64,000 bases of DNA from Rhodococcus sp. ABRD24 (GCF_004328705.1 NZ_CP035319.1:4154001-4218000); one strand, 5' to 3'. Positions 6,970 through 16,196 are shown, counted from the stretch's first letter. The notes: a model not told the origin generated them from the letters alone. Numbers and translations: made by a program.

Positions 6970-8463
6970 ATGTCTGCCCACCGAGCCAGGAACACTCGCA
7001 CGCTGACGATGAAGAGCCGGGTAATGGTAGCCGCGACGGCGGTCGGAGCATTGACGATTGCAGTGCCCGCGGTCGGGCACTCCGCCCCGCTCGCTTCCTC
7101 GGGCTCGTCGAAGATTCCCAATGGCGGTGCCGGCGGTAGTACGGGCGGCGGCAGCGTGGGTTTGGGCAGCGCAATTCTCGCAGCTCCGGCGGTTGGAAGC
7201 ACTGTCGTGGGCGCCCCTGCCCTGGGCATCCTGGCTTCGCTCGCACTGGGCAGCGCCGATATGAGCGACCTCGGCCTGGGTAGCACCGGCAGCACCGGCA
7301 GCGGTGAATTCGGCTCCGGTGGCAGCTCTGGCACTTCCGCTGGCAGCGCCGCTGGTGGAGCGCTCGGCAGTGCCGGGATGGGCAGCGCCGTCTTGGGCGC
7401 ACCGGGGCTGGGCAGCCTCGCGGGACTCGCCCTCGGCAGCCTCGCGCTCGGGAGCGGCGGTGGTTCCGGCAGCGGCAGTGCTGGTAGTGAATCCGGCAGT
7501 GGCGGGGCCGGGAGTGGCGGGGTCGGGAGTGCGGAGCTGGGCAGCGCGGCGCTCGGCAGTGCTGTGCTTGCTCCGCCCGCACTCGGCAGCGCGGTAGTCG
7601 GCACTCCTACACTCGGCAGCCTGGCCGGGCTCGCGTTGGGTAGCGCGATCGTGGACGGTCTCGGCGTGGGCAGCAGCGTCGCAAACGGCAGTGGCGAGAT
7701 CGGAACCGGTGGTAGCGCGAGTACCACCACCGGGAGCGCTGGCAGTGCGAGACTCGGTAGCGCAGTGCTGGGTGCCCCGGGACTCGGCAGCCTGGCCGGG
7801 CTCGCTCTCGGCAGCCTGGGTGCGGGTAGCGTCGACAGTGCTAGCGCTGGTAGCGCGGGCGGATCCGGAAGCGACAGTGGTAGTGCGGCACTCGGGAGCT
7901 CAGCACTCGGCAGCGCAGTGCTCGGTGTCCCGGCGCTGGGCAGTGCGGTGCTCGGCGGCGCGGCGCTCGGCAGCACCGTCGTCGGAAGCTCCGCACTCGG
8001 CAGTGCGGCCTTCGGCGGCGTGACGCTTGGCAGCGCAGCTCTCGGAAGTGCTGCCGCCGGCAGGCCTGTGCCGGGCAGCAGCGGGGGATTCGTCGGCGAG
8101 GAGAATCGCGGTGAGGCCGGTGACGGGAGTGGTCCTGGAGAAATCGGAACCAGGAGCGTTGTCGCCGGGCACGACGACACCGTCGAGCGGCAGGACGCGA
8201 CTGCTATCGACGCCACCCTCGGGGCTTCGCTGACCGATGCGAATGGATTTGCACAACACCGCGACAATGAATCCAACGCGTGGGAACCGGCCCGCACCGG
8301 CGGTCAGATCACTGCCGTTCCCGTCGGCGGCGTCGATGCCGGAGGGCGCGGCGAGTCGGCTGGTGAGCCCGGCCGCGGCATCCTGCTCGGTACGGCGCTG
8401 CTGCTCGCTGCCGCGGCGGCGGGCTCTTCGACTGTCGCGGGACGCCACCGTCGGGAGCCGTAG
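6970..8463 (+). CDS. Exported LGS-repeat surface protein
   Basis: The 497-residue product begins with a signal peptide: basic MSAHRARNTRTLTMKSR, then a hydrophobic stretch to about residue 38. Then come some 300 residues of Gly/Ala/Ser/Leu-rich degenerate repeats with about twenty LGS triplets. The phrase AVLGAPGLGSLAGLALGSL occurs twice and near copies recur. A less repetitive region follows. The end is a hydrophobic segment (ILLGTALLLAAAAAG) and a basic tail (RHRREP), the layout of a wall-sorting or membrane-anchor signal, but without a visible LPxTG. The ATG at 6970 was chosen because AGGAGG lies about 11 bases upstream. A class F sortase gene follows 15 bases downstream, so this protein is a natural candidate substrate. 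Function is unknown; an adhesin or structural wall protein is plausible. Confidence 0.7.
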   Translation: MSAHRARNTRTLTMKSRVMVAATAVGALTIAVPAVGHSAPLASSGSSKIPNGGAGGSTGGGSVGLGSAILAAPAVGSTVVGAPALGILASLALGSADMSDLGLGSTGSTGSGEFGSGGSSGTSAGSAAGGALGSAGMGSAVLGAPGLGSLAGLALGSLALGSGGGSGSGSAGSESGSGGAGSGGVGSAELGSAALGSAVLAPPALGSAVVGTPTLGSLAGLALGSAIVDGLGVGSSVANGSGEIGTGGSASTTTGSAGSARLGSAVLGAPGLGSLAGLALGSLGAGSVDSASAGSAGGSGSDSGSAALGSSALGSAVLGVPALGSAVLGGAALGSTVVGSSALGSAAFGGVTLGSAALGSAAAGRPVPGSSGGFVGEENRGEAGDGSGPGEIGTRSVVAGHDDTVERQDATAIDATLGASLTDANGFAQHRDNESNAWEPARTGGQITAVPVGGVDAGGRGESAGEPGRGILLGTALLLAAAAAGSSTVAGRHRREP

Positions 8464-8478
8464 GAACAGCAGGGTCGG

Positions 8479-9123
8479 ATGATCAGGATGGCGAGATGCC
8501 CGCGCTCGCGGCGTACCGGCCCAGCGGCCTTCGCGGCCGCCTGCTTCGCAGTCGTGCTCGTTGTCACCGGGTGTGGCAGTGCCGGATCGCCCACGCGGGT
8601 GCCTGTTCCGGCTGCGGTCGTGCAGCCAGACAACGCGGCCGTGATGGAACCGACCGCGCAAGCGCGGCCGGTCCGGATCCAGGCCCCGGCAATCGGATTG
8701 GACTCGGGACTGATCGACCTCGGGCTCAACGCCGACGGTACCCTCGAGGTTCCGCCCGAAGGGTTTCCGGCCGGATGGTATTCGGGCTCACCGGTTCCCG
8801 GAGAGGTCGGGCCGGCCGTAGTGGCCGGTCACGTCGATTGGGCGGGCAGTCCCGGCGTCTTCCATCGTTTACACGATCTGTTGCCGGGCGATGCGATCAC
8901 CGTGACCCGCGCGGATGGGGCGCAGGCAGACTTCCGCGTCACCGCCGTCGAGGACCACGCGAAGTCGGCCTTCCCGACGGCGCGGGTCTACGGGGATCTC
9001 GATCACCCGGGGCTGCGGCTGATCACTTGTGGGGGAGAGTTCGATTCCGGTGCCAGCACCTACCGCGACAACACTGTCGTGTTCGCGGACCTGGTCACCG
9101 CCAGCCTGCCGACCACACACTGA
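8479..9123 (+). CDS. Class F sortase, predicted lipoprotein
   Basis: The 214-residue product has the class F sortase fold signature. QAPAIGLDSGLIDLGLNADGTLEVP is the first conserved block, and the catalytic triad is visible as His118 in VAGHVDW, Cys184 in LITCGG and Arg196 in TYRDNTVVF. Sortases cleave a C-terminal signal and join surface proteins to the envelope. Instead of a plain N-terminal anchor, residues 1-32 look like a lipoprotein signal: basic start, hydrophobic core, then the lipobox VTGC with Cys32. The gene follows the LGS-repeat gene by 15 bases on the same strand, so the two are probably co-expressed and may be an enzyme/substrate pair. Confidence 0.9.
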   Translation: MIRMARCPRSRRTGPAAFAAACFAVVLVVTGCGSAGSPTRVPVPAAVVQPDNAAVMEPTAQARPVRIQAPAIGLDSGLIDLGLNADGTLEVPPEGFPAGWYSGSPVPGEVGPAVVAGHVDWAGSPGVFHRLHDLLPGDAITVTRADGAQADFRVTAVEDHAKSAFPTARVYGDLDHPGLRLITCGGEFDSGASTYRDNTVVFADLVTASLPTTH

Positions 9124-9165
9124 CCCCCTGCGGATGGCGGTCCCATCACGCAGGAGGTCAGCGGG

Positions 9166-9393
9166 TCAGGCCGAGTCGGGACGGCGCTTGCCCCAACGGA
9201 AGTATGACAGCGGGCCGATGAAGTTGATCGCGATGATCGCGGCCCACTTGCCCTTCCGGCCGTTGATTTCTTCGGGTCGGCTCCTCGCAAGATCCGTCCA
9301 CGCGGTGGCGGCGAGACTCAACTGCACCGAACCCGCAGTGATGATCGCTACCCGCTGCAGGGGGCTGAGTTCTGCCCAGCGCTTCTTTGCCAT
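9166..9393 (-). CDS. Small PLDc_N-domain membrane protein
   Basis: The 75-residue product has a hydrophobic segment at about residues 15-30 and a second at about 48-62. The latter ends in the phrase INFIGPLSYFRWGKRR, matching the small PLDc_N (phospholipase-D nuclease N-terminal) membrane module. Such short proteins are common in actinobacteria and their role is not known. The ATG at 9393 has AAAGGA upstream. It is convergent with the sortase gene. Confidence 0.7.
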   Translation of the reverse strand: MAKKRWAELSPLQRVAIITAGSVQLSLAATAWTDLARSRPEEINGRKGKWAAIIAINFIGPLSYFRWGKRRPDSA

Positions 9394-9537
9394 GTTGCGT
9401 TCCTTTGCATCGAACGATGTAGTGGGACTGGCTCTCCATTGTTACTACACGGCGGCAGTGCGCGATTCCCCGCGCGCACATCTCAGTCGAACTGTAGCGT
9501 GACGTGCGTCCAAGATCGTGGCCATCAGGAGGGTGCA

Positions 9538-11169
9538 GTGGGACGGGGAAGCGGTGAGATGGCTGATCTGGTGCTGTTCGGAGATGTGCTGACGATGGAC
9601 GAGTCGTTGCCGCAGGCAACGGCGGTGGCCGTGGCGGACGGTCGCATTCTCGCCGTCGGGTCCGACGCCGATGTCGCGCCGCACATCGGCCCGGCCACAG
9701 TGGTCCACGATGTCGGCGATGGGTGCATCCTCCCCGGATTCATCGAGGCTCACGGGCATCCGTTGAACGAGGCTGTAGTACTCGGCGAACCGGTCGTCGA
9801 CATTCGGCCCGTCACCATTGCCGACGCCGACGGGGTGTTGGCGGCGATCGAGCGTGCCGTGGCCGAATGTGGACCCGAGGGCGCTCTGCTCAACGGTTGG
9901 GATCCTTTGCTGCAGAAGGGGTTGCCCGAGCCGACTCTGCAATGGCTGGACGGCATCTCACCCGCCGCCCCGCTGGTGATCCTGCACAATTCGGGGCACG
10001 CCGCCTACTTCAATTCCGCCGCAGCGGTCGCGGCCGGAATCACGCGCGACACCCCGGATCCCGAGGGCGCGAAGTTCGGTCGCGACGACGCCGGGGAACT
10101 CGACGGCGTCGCATACGAGATGGCCGCGGTGCTCGCTGTCGCGGGCCGGGTGCTGTCGCTGGACCCGGCCGGCTTCCCGGCGCTGCTCGCCGCCGAGTGT
10201 GCCCGAATGAACGCCGCCGGCGTCACCACGGTCAGCGAGATGGCGTTCGACCCGGCGATGCGACCGGCCCTCGCCGCCGCGGTAGAGGCCGGGGTGCTCA
10301 CCACGAGACTGCGCCTGTACGAGATGTCGGACGTCTCTCGTGCATCCGACGTCGAGCCAGGTGCCGGCGATGATCTCGTCCGTCAGGTCGGTATCAAGAT
10401 CTGGTCGGATGGCTCGCCGTGGATCGGCAACATTGCCCTGAGCTTCCCGTACCTCGACACGCCCGCCACCCGTGCGCTCGGTATGGCCTGCAGCCACGGG
10501 CACGCGAACTACACAGGCAAGCAGATCCGCGAGATCAGCACCCCGTACTTCGACCGCGGCTGGCAGATCGCCTGCCACGCACACGGCGATGAAGCGATCA
10601 CGATGGTGCTCGACGCCTGGGAGAAGATGCTCGGTGACGATCCCCGCCCGGACCATCGTCTGCGGCTCGAACACGTCGGTGCGATGCGCCCGGACCAGTT
10701 CGCCCGCGCCGCCGCGCTCGGCGTTACGTGCAGCCTCTTCGTCGACCACCTCTACTACTGGGGCGACGTTCTGGTAGACGACCTGTTCGGCAGCGACCAC
10801 GGTGGTCACTGGGCCGCCGCGGGCTCAGCGCTTGCCGCGGGCCATCGCATCTCGTTTCACAACGACGGACCGGTCACGCCCACCAATCCGATCCGGAACA
10901 TCGCCGACGCTGTCACCCGCCGCTCGCGCAGCGGTCACGTCCTGGCGCCCGACGAGCGCATCCCCGTACAGGCGGCCCTGCGGGCCCAGACGGTGGATGC
11001 TGCGTGGCAGTTGTTCAGCGAGGACAGCATCGGAACGCTTGTTCCCGGATCTCATGCAGATCTGGTCGTACTCTCAGCGAACCCGCTCACGGTCGAGCCG
11101 GACGAGCTCGAGAATCTCGAGGTACGCGCTACCGTGTTCGCCGGCCGGGCGGTGTTCGGCAGTCTCTGA
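9538..11169 (+). CDS. YtcJ-like metal-dependent amidohydrolase
   Basis: A 543-residue amidohydrolase-superfamily enzyme of the YtcJ type (hydrolysis of amide or imine bonds; substrate unknown). The first metal motif is HGHP in FIEAHGHPLNEA. Further ligands are in CHAHGDEA, LEHVGAM and the final FHNDGPVTP. A beta-sandwich part is formed by the N-terminus (LVLFGDVLTMDE) and the C-terminus (GTLVPGSHADLVVLSANPL). The GTG at 9538 was chosen because AGGAGGG ends about 5 bases upstream; the ATG at 9559 is an alternative. The gene is isolated, so context does not narrow the substrate. Confidence 0.8.
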   Translation: MGRGSGEMADLVLFGDVLTMDESLPQATAVAVADGRILAVGSDADVAPHIGPATVVHDVGDGCILPGFIEAHGHPLNEAVVLGEPVVDIRPVTIADADGVLAAIERAVAECGPEGALLNGWDPLLQKGLPEPTLQWLDGISPAAPLVILHNSGHAAYFNSAAAVAAGITRDTPDPEGAKFGRDDAGELDGVAYEMAAVLAVAGRVLSLDPAGFPALLAAECARMNAAGVTTVSEMAFDPAMRPALAAAVEAGVLTTRLRLYEMSDVSRASDVEPGAGDDLVRQVGIKIWSDGSPWIGNIALSFPYLDTPATRALGMACSHGHANYTGKQIREISTPYFDRGWQIACHAHGDEAITMVLDAWEKMLGDDPRPDHRLRLEHVGAMRPDQFARAAALGVTCSLFVDHLYYWGDVLVDDLFGSDHGGHWAAAGSALAAGHRISFHNDGPVTPTNPIRNIADAVTRRSRSGHVLAPDERIPVQAALRAQTVDAAWQLFSEDSIGTLVPGSHADLVVLSANPLTVEPDELENLEVRATVFAGRAVFGSL

Positions 11170-11366
11170 GCAGTCGGCCGGATCCGCGCACCGCGTGGCA
11201 GGCACTTGCTGCGCCGCCGAGCTCGAGTTCGGACGGTCGATTCGACGATTGCCGACGCACCGGCCATCGGCAGGGTTGCCGGGTGGGAGGCGGCGGCCCG
11301 CGCACGACCGGATAACATCCAGGTCGGCAGGCTGATCAGGAACGCAAGCGGCCGCCGATCGACGGT

Positions 11367-12341
11367 GTGATGGGAGCGGGTGTGCAGGTGCAGGAGCCAG
11401 AGCGTGGGGACGGTGCCGGTCAGGGGAATCTGATCGCCCAGCTCCCGCCCTACACCGACCTTCTGTGGCCGACTCTGCAGGCGCTGATCGCGCTGGGCGG
11501 ATCGGCCTCCAACAACGAACTCGACAGCGCGGTCGTCGAGCGGCAGGAGTGGTCGCCGGAACTGCAGGGCATTCTGCACGGTGATGGGCCCGGTACCGAG
11601 GTCGAGTACCGATTGGCCTGGGCGCGTACGTATCTCAAGGGCATGGGTCTGATTGCCAACAGTCGGCGCGCGGTGTGGACGGTGACCAAGCGAGGCCGGG
11701 AGGCCGCAGAGCCTGAATTGCGTCCGCTGCTCACCGCATTCACCGCGGAGAAGCGTCGCAAGCGGCTGAGTCGTAAGTCCAATACTTCTGGTGCGCAGGC
11801 ACTTCCGTTGGCCGACTTGAATTCGGATGCCGGCGCCGACCCGTCCTGTGGCGACTCCGTCGACGCCACGGCGTGGAAGCCCGCACTGCTCGACGCGATC
11901 CTGCGCATGTCGCCCACCGGATTCGAGCGACTCACTCAACGTCTGCTGCGGGAGGCTGGATTCTCGAGTGCCACGATCACGTCCCGCGGGACGGATGGCG
12001 GCATCGACGGGCTCGGGATGTGCCAGATCTCGCTGCTGAGTTTCGCGGTCGCGTTTCAGTGCAAGCGGGTCAGCGGCAGCGTCGGTGCGGGTGCGATCCG
12101 CGAACTGCGCGGTGCGATGGCCGGACGCGGGGAGAAGGGCTTGCTGATCACGACGGGTACCTTCACCAGCGAGGCCCGTGCCGAGTCACGTCGCGACGGT
12201 GCGCCGCCGGTCGACCTCATCGACGGGGACCGGTTGTGCGAGTTGCTCAAAGAGCATTCGCTCGGTGTCCACACTGCGACCCGGGTCGTCGAGGACGTGA
12301 CCGTGCGCGCGGACTTCTTCGCGGGCCTCGAGTCCGACTAG
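11367..12341 (+). CDS. Mrr-like restriction endonuclease (predicted type IV)
   Basis: The 324-residue product has an N-terminal winged-helix domain of the Mrr_N type. It reads YTDLLWPTLQALIALGG at about residues 30-45, then WARTYLKGMGLIANSRRAVWTVT. After a variable linker comes an Mrr catalytic domain: MSPTGFERLTQRLLREAGF, then the PD-(D/E)xK core with Asp214 in GTDGGIDG and Gln231-x-Lys233 in FQCKR. The C-terminus has the VDLIDGDRLCELL segment common in Mrr-type enzymes. Family knowledge suggests cleavage of modified foreign DNA. A second nuclease-like gene follows 135 bases downstream on the same strand. The start is taken at GTG 11367 without a strong ribosome-binding site; a GTG about 13 bases further on is possible. 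Confidence 0.85.
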   Translation: MMGAGVQVQEPERGDGAGQGNLIAQLPPYTDLLWPTLQALIALGGSASNNELDSAVVERQEWSPELQGILHGDGPGTEVEYRLAWARTYLKGMGLIANSRRAVWTVTKRGREAAEPELRPLLTAFTAEKRRKRLSRKSNTSGAQALPLADLNSDAGADPSCGDSVDATAWKPALLDAILRMSPTGFERLTQRLLREAGFSSATITSRGTDGGIDGLGMCQISLLSFAVAFQCKRVSGSVGAGAIRELRGAMAGRGEKGLLITTGTFTSEARAESRRDGAPPVDLIDGDRLCELLKEHSLGVHTATRVVEDVTVRADFFAGLESD

Positions 12342-12476
12342 GACAGGATCGCGCCCACGCAGTTGGTGAGTGTGGGTAGGCCGCTCCAGTCGTGCGGGTC
12401 GCCCCCGGCGCGGACCACAACAGTCGAACGTACAGTTGTGGATCGCCAAATGTGGGGATGAGGGGACGTCATTTCA

Positions 12477-14765
12477 GTGGCAGCAGAATTCGAGACGTAC
12501 AGCTACCTGATTCGGTATCTGGATGGCCGGTTTCGCGAGTCGATTGCCGGTCGTCAGGTGGTTGAGCTCTTGGGATGGTTCGACGAGCTCGGGAGCACTG
12601 TTGAATCTCACGTGCTCGCTTCGAGGATCCGTGAGCAGGAGACCGCAGACCTTGTCACGGCGGTCGATGCCGAACACTCGCGACTGGCCGAGGCGCTCGA
12701 GGCGGCACTGCGGAAGATCAACCCGGCCACGATTGATGATCTTCAGTGGTGCATCGGTACCGCATCGACGATTCGTGGATGGACCCTGCTCGAGCAGGTC
12801 GGCCTCGAGCGGTTGTTGTGGATTGTCGGGGCTGCGGGAGGCGACCCGAGTGCTCCCAAGGGAGCGTACTTCGCGAGATTCTGCGCACTCGCCGTTCAAT
12901 GGATTGCTGTTGAAGAGTTGCGGGGCCTGGTGAGTTTCGGTGATGCTGGCGTCGGCGCGCCGGGAGTTCAATACTTTCCGCAGTCGTCGATGGTGGCGCG
13001 GATGATGCCGATGGTGACGCACTTCCGATGGGCGACACTCGCTGCCACTCGAGAGATTCTCCTGTGTGCAGGTGACCCCGACCTCCCGCCGCGAGTGGCC
13101 GACGAGTTCGCCCACTACATCGAGTATTTCGATTCGCCAGTGTTCGGTGACGAACTCTCGGCGGTTGGTCCACCGATGTCATCGGAGCTGCGCGAGATCG
13201 CGTGCGACTGTTCGGTTGCCGCCGGTGAGCTCGCGGATATGCCGTTCGTCGAGTTGATGGCAACCCTGGATCTGACCATGCGGCCCTTTGTTCGCGTCGG
13301 AGAGGCCTTGATTCCGGCAGGCCTGCAATCCCTGAACTCGCGCTTGCACATCACTGTGTTTGCGTACCTCGCCAGGCGCCTGGGTCAGCAGCACATGTCG
13401 GCCGCCTTCGAGCATGTGTGTGCACGATTGCTCACCGAACTCGCCGGGACGGGATTTCGAGCACTCGAGTCGGGTTCGATGGTGCGCATCGAGGACGGAA
13501 ATCCCGGGGAGATCGACTTCGCAGTAACAGATTCGTCGACGATCTTCGTGGGTGAAGCGAAATCGCGCTCCGATTCCCGCGATCCACATGCTGCCGAACG
13601 GAACTTCGTCAAGCAGATCACCGAGGCGATTGATCAGGTAGACAAGCGAGTCTGGGCCCTCAATGCGGGCAGCCCGCTGATCTCGGATGGACAAGAGCTG
13701 CTTCTGCGGCCCGAAGGCCGCGTCTTCGGACTAGTTGTCACGTTGCACGACTACAGCGGCGGTATTCGGAATGCGGCCGCGCTCGACATGATCCGTGCAG
13801 GCAGGTCCCACGCGCCGGCCTTCTCCGTGATGGATATCGTCCTCCTTGCCAGAACGCTCCGCGGCGCTGACGAGTTCGTCGACTATGTGAGCTTCCGGCA
13901 AGATCTACTGCACGACGGTCTCCTGTTCTCCGACGAACTCGATGCCGTCGCGGCCTTCCTCGAGGACGCCGGGGGCTATCGGTCGCAGCTCGATCAGCTG
14001 CGTGGTGTTCCCAAGGTCGCCGCGATCATGCCTCCGCGAAATGTCACCAAAGAGCAACTGCTCGAGACCGATCCGCCGGGTCTGCTCGAGCAGTGGCGTT
14101 CCACGGTGGCAGCCTTGCCGAAGTCGCAGGTCCCGGGTGCGCACAAGACGAACGGGGGCCACGAAGTCCCAACTCCGGACGATAGCGCCGCGGTTCCTGG
14201 CAGCGATCGCCCGGCCGACACTGTCGGCGGCGCATTGCAATCCATCATCGAAGCGGACGTTGCCGCGGTGAGCGCACTGGCAGGAGTCCCCGAGATCGCT
14301 GTGTTCGCTGGGCGGCCGCGGCTACGACTCGGCATGCTCGCTGACTTGCCCGCGTTGATAGTCGATCTCGATTCGCCGCGGCCACCGCGGATGTCCGGCC
14401 GCGTGGATCGGCAACGCACGGACGAGGTGCTTCGGATTCTCTCCGCCGAGGGCTTCTGCACCTTCCGGAGTTTCGAGCAGGAACCGCTTCCTCTTCTCGA
14501 AGACTGGGGCTACATTCTGTGGCCCACCCGAGTGTTCATTTATGCGGGGCGCGACGACGCGGGAGGTGATCGGAAGCTGCTGTTCCAGTCCTTCATGCCG
14601 GATCATGCGTGGCATCAAGGCGTCCTTCAGCGTCCGTCCGGGGTGTTGGCGCTGGTAGTCGGAAGCTTCACGGGTGCAGTCTCGATGAATGCCGTTGACT
14701 TCGAGGGTGCGATGGCCAGGGGTGAAGTACTTGCCGCAGCAGTGACGGGGATCTGTGCACCGTGA
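12477..14765 (+). CDS. Large protein of unknown family with a PD-(D/E)xK-like nuclease motif
   Basis: I do not recognise the family of this 762-residue protein. Around residues 345-365 it has the spacing of a PD-(D/E)xK nuclease: Glu345 and Asp347 in NPGEIDFAV, then a strand SSTIFVGEAKSRS giving Glu360-x-Lys362. The N-terminal 300 residues are mostly helical-looking. Residues of about 530-590 form a polar linker. The last 180 residues hold a compact domain (LPALIVDLDSPRPP, YILWPTRVFIYAG). No ATPase, helicase or methyltransferase motif is visible. It starts at GTG 12477 with AGGGGA about 10 bases upstream. It follows the Mrr-like gene and may act with it in defence, but this is inferred from adjacency. 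Confidence 0.6.
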   Translation: MAAEFETYSYLIRYLDGRFRESIAGRQVVELLGWFDELGSTVESHVLASRIREQETADLVTAVDAEHSRLAEALEAALRKINPATIDDLQWCIGTASTIRGWTLLEQVGLERLLWIVGAAGGDPSAPKGAYFARFCALAVQWIAVEELRGLVSFGDAGVGAPGVQYFPQSSMVARMMPMVTHFRWATLAATREILLCAGDPDLPPRVADEFAHYIEYFDSPVFGDELSAVGPPMSSELREIACDCSVAAGELADMPFVELMATLDLTMRPFVRVGEALIPAGLQSLNSRLHITVFAYLARRLGQQHMSAAFEHVCARLLTELAGTGFRALESGSMVRIEDGNPGEIDFAVTDSSTIFVGEAKSRSDSRDPHAAERNFVKQITEAIDQVDKRVWALNAGSPLISDGQELLLRPEGRVFGLVVTLHDYSGGIRNAAALDMIRAGRSHAPAFSVMDIVLLARTLRGADEFVDYVSFRQDLLHDGLLFSDELDAVAAFLEDAGGYRSQLDQLRGVPKVAAIMPPRNVTKEQLLETDPPGLLEQWRSTVAALPKSQVPGAHKTNGGHEVPTPDDSAAVPGSDRPADTVGGALQSIIEADVAAVSALAGVPEIAVFAGRPRLRLGMLADLPALIVDLDSPRPPRMSGRVDRQRTDEVLRILSAEGFCTFRSFEQEPLPLLEDWGYILWPTRVFIYAGRDDAGGDRKLLFQSFMPDHAWHQGVLQRPSGVLALVVGSFTGAVSMNAVDFEGAMARGEVLAAAVTGICAP

Positions 14766-14904
14766 CCAGAGTCACTCATGTGGCAGACGAAATCAGCGGG
14801 ACTGTGGTGGAATAGGCGACGAATCCAACAGCGTCGGCGACGTTTCCGCCGCGACGTGCCCGCCACAGTGAGGCCGGAATCACCCGGCGATGTGAGGTTT
14901 TGCA

Positions 14905-15639
14905 GTGCAGGTATCCAGACGAGAACTGTTCAAGTTTGCCGCTGTCGGCACCGTTGCCGCTGGAGTGGCGGCCGTTACGGGTCCCTCCATTGCGAGTGCG
15001 GGTCCGGCGACACTCGTCGATTACTCCGCTGGCGTGCCGTCGCCGATCGGGATCCGCGCGGCCGGGCATGTCGGCGCCATCCGCTATGTCTCGGACCGTC
15101 GTCCCGGTGCCGAATGGATGCTGGGCAAGCCGATGCAGTTCGGGGAAGCCGCAGCCATGGCCGCGCTCGGCCTGCAGGTGGTGTCCTGCTATCAATTCGG
15201 CAAGGGGGAGACGTCCGACTGGCGAGGTGGCTTCGACGCCGGTGTGTGGCACGCGCGGCGCGGGCTCGAACTGCACCGCGCCGCCGGTGGTCCCGACAAC
15301 GCGCCGATCTACGCGTCCATCGACGACAACCCGTCCCAGTGGGAGCGCGACAATCCGGTCCTGCAGTATCTTCGCGGCTGGGAATCGGTGGTCGGACATC
15401 ACAACGTCGGCGTCTACGCGAACTCGCCGACGATCGATCGCTGCCTACGCGCGGGCGTGGGAGCCTGGTTCTGGCAGCACAATTGGGGCACTCCGGCCGG
15501 CTACGTCCATCCTGCGGCCCACCTGCACCAGTTCGAGATCGACAAGCGGAAGATCGAGGGGATCGGCGTCGATCTCAACTCGATCCTCAAGCCTGACTAC
15601 GGGCAATGGTCACTCCGCAGGCCCTACTTCCTCTCATAG
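14905..15639 (+). CDS. Tat-exported DUF1906 protein (Rv2525c-like glycoside-hydrolase-like domain)
   Basis: The 244-residue product begins with a twin-arginine signal, SRRELFKFAAVG, and a hydrophobic segment ending ASAG near residue 33. The rest is a DUF1906 / Rv2525c-like (beta/alpha)8 domain. It contains HVGAIRYVSDRR, LGLQVVSCYQFGKGETSDW, PIYASIDDNPSQW, VGVYANSPTIDRCL, WFWQHNWGTP and GIGVDLNSIL. Rv2525c is a Tat substrate linked to the cell wall, and members are thought to act on wall glycans, but the reaction is unproven. The GTG at 14905 is the start, with a GAGG motif about 9 bases upstream. It is a single gene with spacers of about 140 bases on both sides. Confidence 0.8.
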   Translation: MQVSRRELFKFAAVGTVAAGVAAVTGPSIASAGPATLVDYSAGVPSPIGIRAAGHVGAIRYVSDRRPGAEWMLGKPMQFGEAAAMAALGLQVVSCYQFGKGETSDWRGGFDAGVWHARRGLELHRAAGGPDNAPIYASIDDNPSQWERDNPVLQYLRGWESVVGHHNVGVYANSPTIDRCLRAGVGAWFWQHNWGTPAGYVHPAAHLHQFEIDKRKIEGIGVDLNSILKPDYGQWSLRRPYFLS

Positions 15640-15779
15640 CGCCCCTTCTCTCGTAGCGCCCCTCGTCTCATAGCCCGCTCGCCGAAGCTGCTACGTCCGC
15701 AACGGCACGAATCAATCCAAGGATTGATTTCCCACTCGGAATCGTGCTGCTACCGGGCACGTAAAGCTAAGGTAATGGC

Positions 15780-16130
15780 ATGTCTGTCGTCTACAACATC
15801 CTCGTCGCCGCCCACCTGCTGGGTATGGCCGCAATCGTCGGTGGTTACCTCTCGGTCCTGCAGGCCCCGCGGATCAGCGAGGTGATCGTCTGGGGTGCGC
15901 GCGTGCAGCTGCTCACGGGTCTCGCGATCGTCGGCATCGGCGAAGGCGCGCTGGACAAGGACTACAACCACATCAAGGTCGGCGTGAAGCTCCTCGTGAC
16001 GCTTGTCGTCGTGGCGCTCGCCGAGATCGGCCGAGCCCGTGAGAAGCGCAGTGAGGGCAACGTGAACATTGTGCACGCGGTCGGCGTCCTCGCCATCGTC
16101 AACGCACTCATCGCGGCACTCTGGACCTGA
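15780..16130 (+). CDS. Conserved four-helix membrane protein
   Basis: The 116-residue product is almost entirely membrane-embedded, with spans at about residues 4-26, 36-54, 68-84 and 97-114. The short loops hold charged residues (GEGALDKDYNH, EIGRAREKRSEGN). It looks like the small integral membrane proteins of unknown function found widely in mycolate actinobacteria. Nothing in the sequence suggests transport or catalysis. A strong hairpin terminator follows at 16145. Confidence 0.6.
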   Translation: MSVVYNILVAAHLLGMAAIVGGYLSVLQAPRISEVIVWGARVQLLTGLAIVGIGEGALDKDYNHIKVGVKLLVTLVVVALAEIGRAREKRSEGNVNIVHAVGVLAIVNALIAALWT

Positions 16131-16144
16131 TTCGCACGCGAGTA

Positions 16145-16186
16145 CGCGAAGCGGGCGCCCTCCGTCAGGAGGGCGCCCGCTTCGCG
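16145..16186. terminator. Bidirectional hairpin terminator (19-bp perfect stem)
   Basis: CGCGAAGCGGGCGCCCTCC at 16145-16163 pairs perfectly with 16168-16186 across a four-base loop (GTCA). It lies between the convergent membrane-protein gene and the SnoaL-like gene, the expected place for a shared intrinsic terminator. There is no long T-run. Confidence 0.8.
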
Positions 16187-16196
16187 TCTGAGGCGG

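Noticed and set aside
6858..8297. 479-codon minus-strand frame rich in ALPSAALPS repeats
   Set aside because: This is the mirror of the LGS-repeat gene. The plus-strand frame has a signal peptide, ribosome-binding site and adjacent sortase, so the minus-strand repeats are a by-product.
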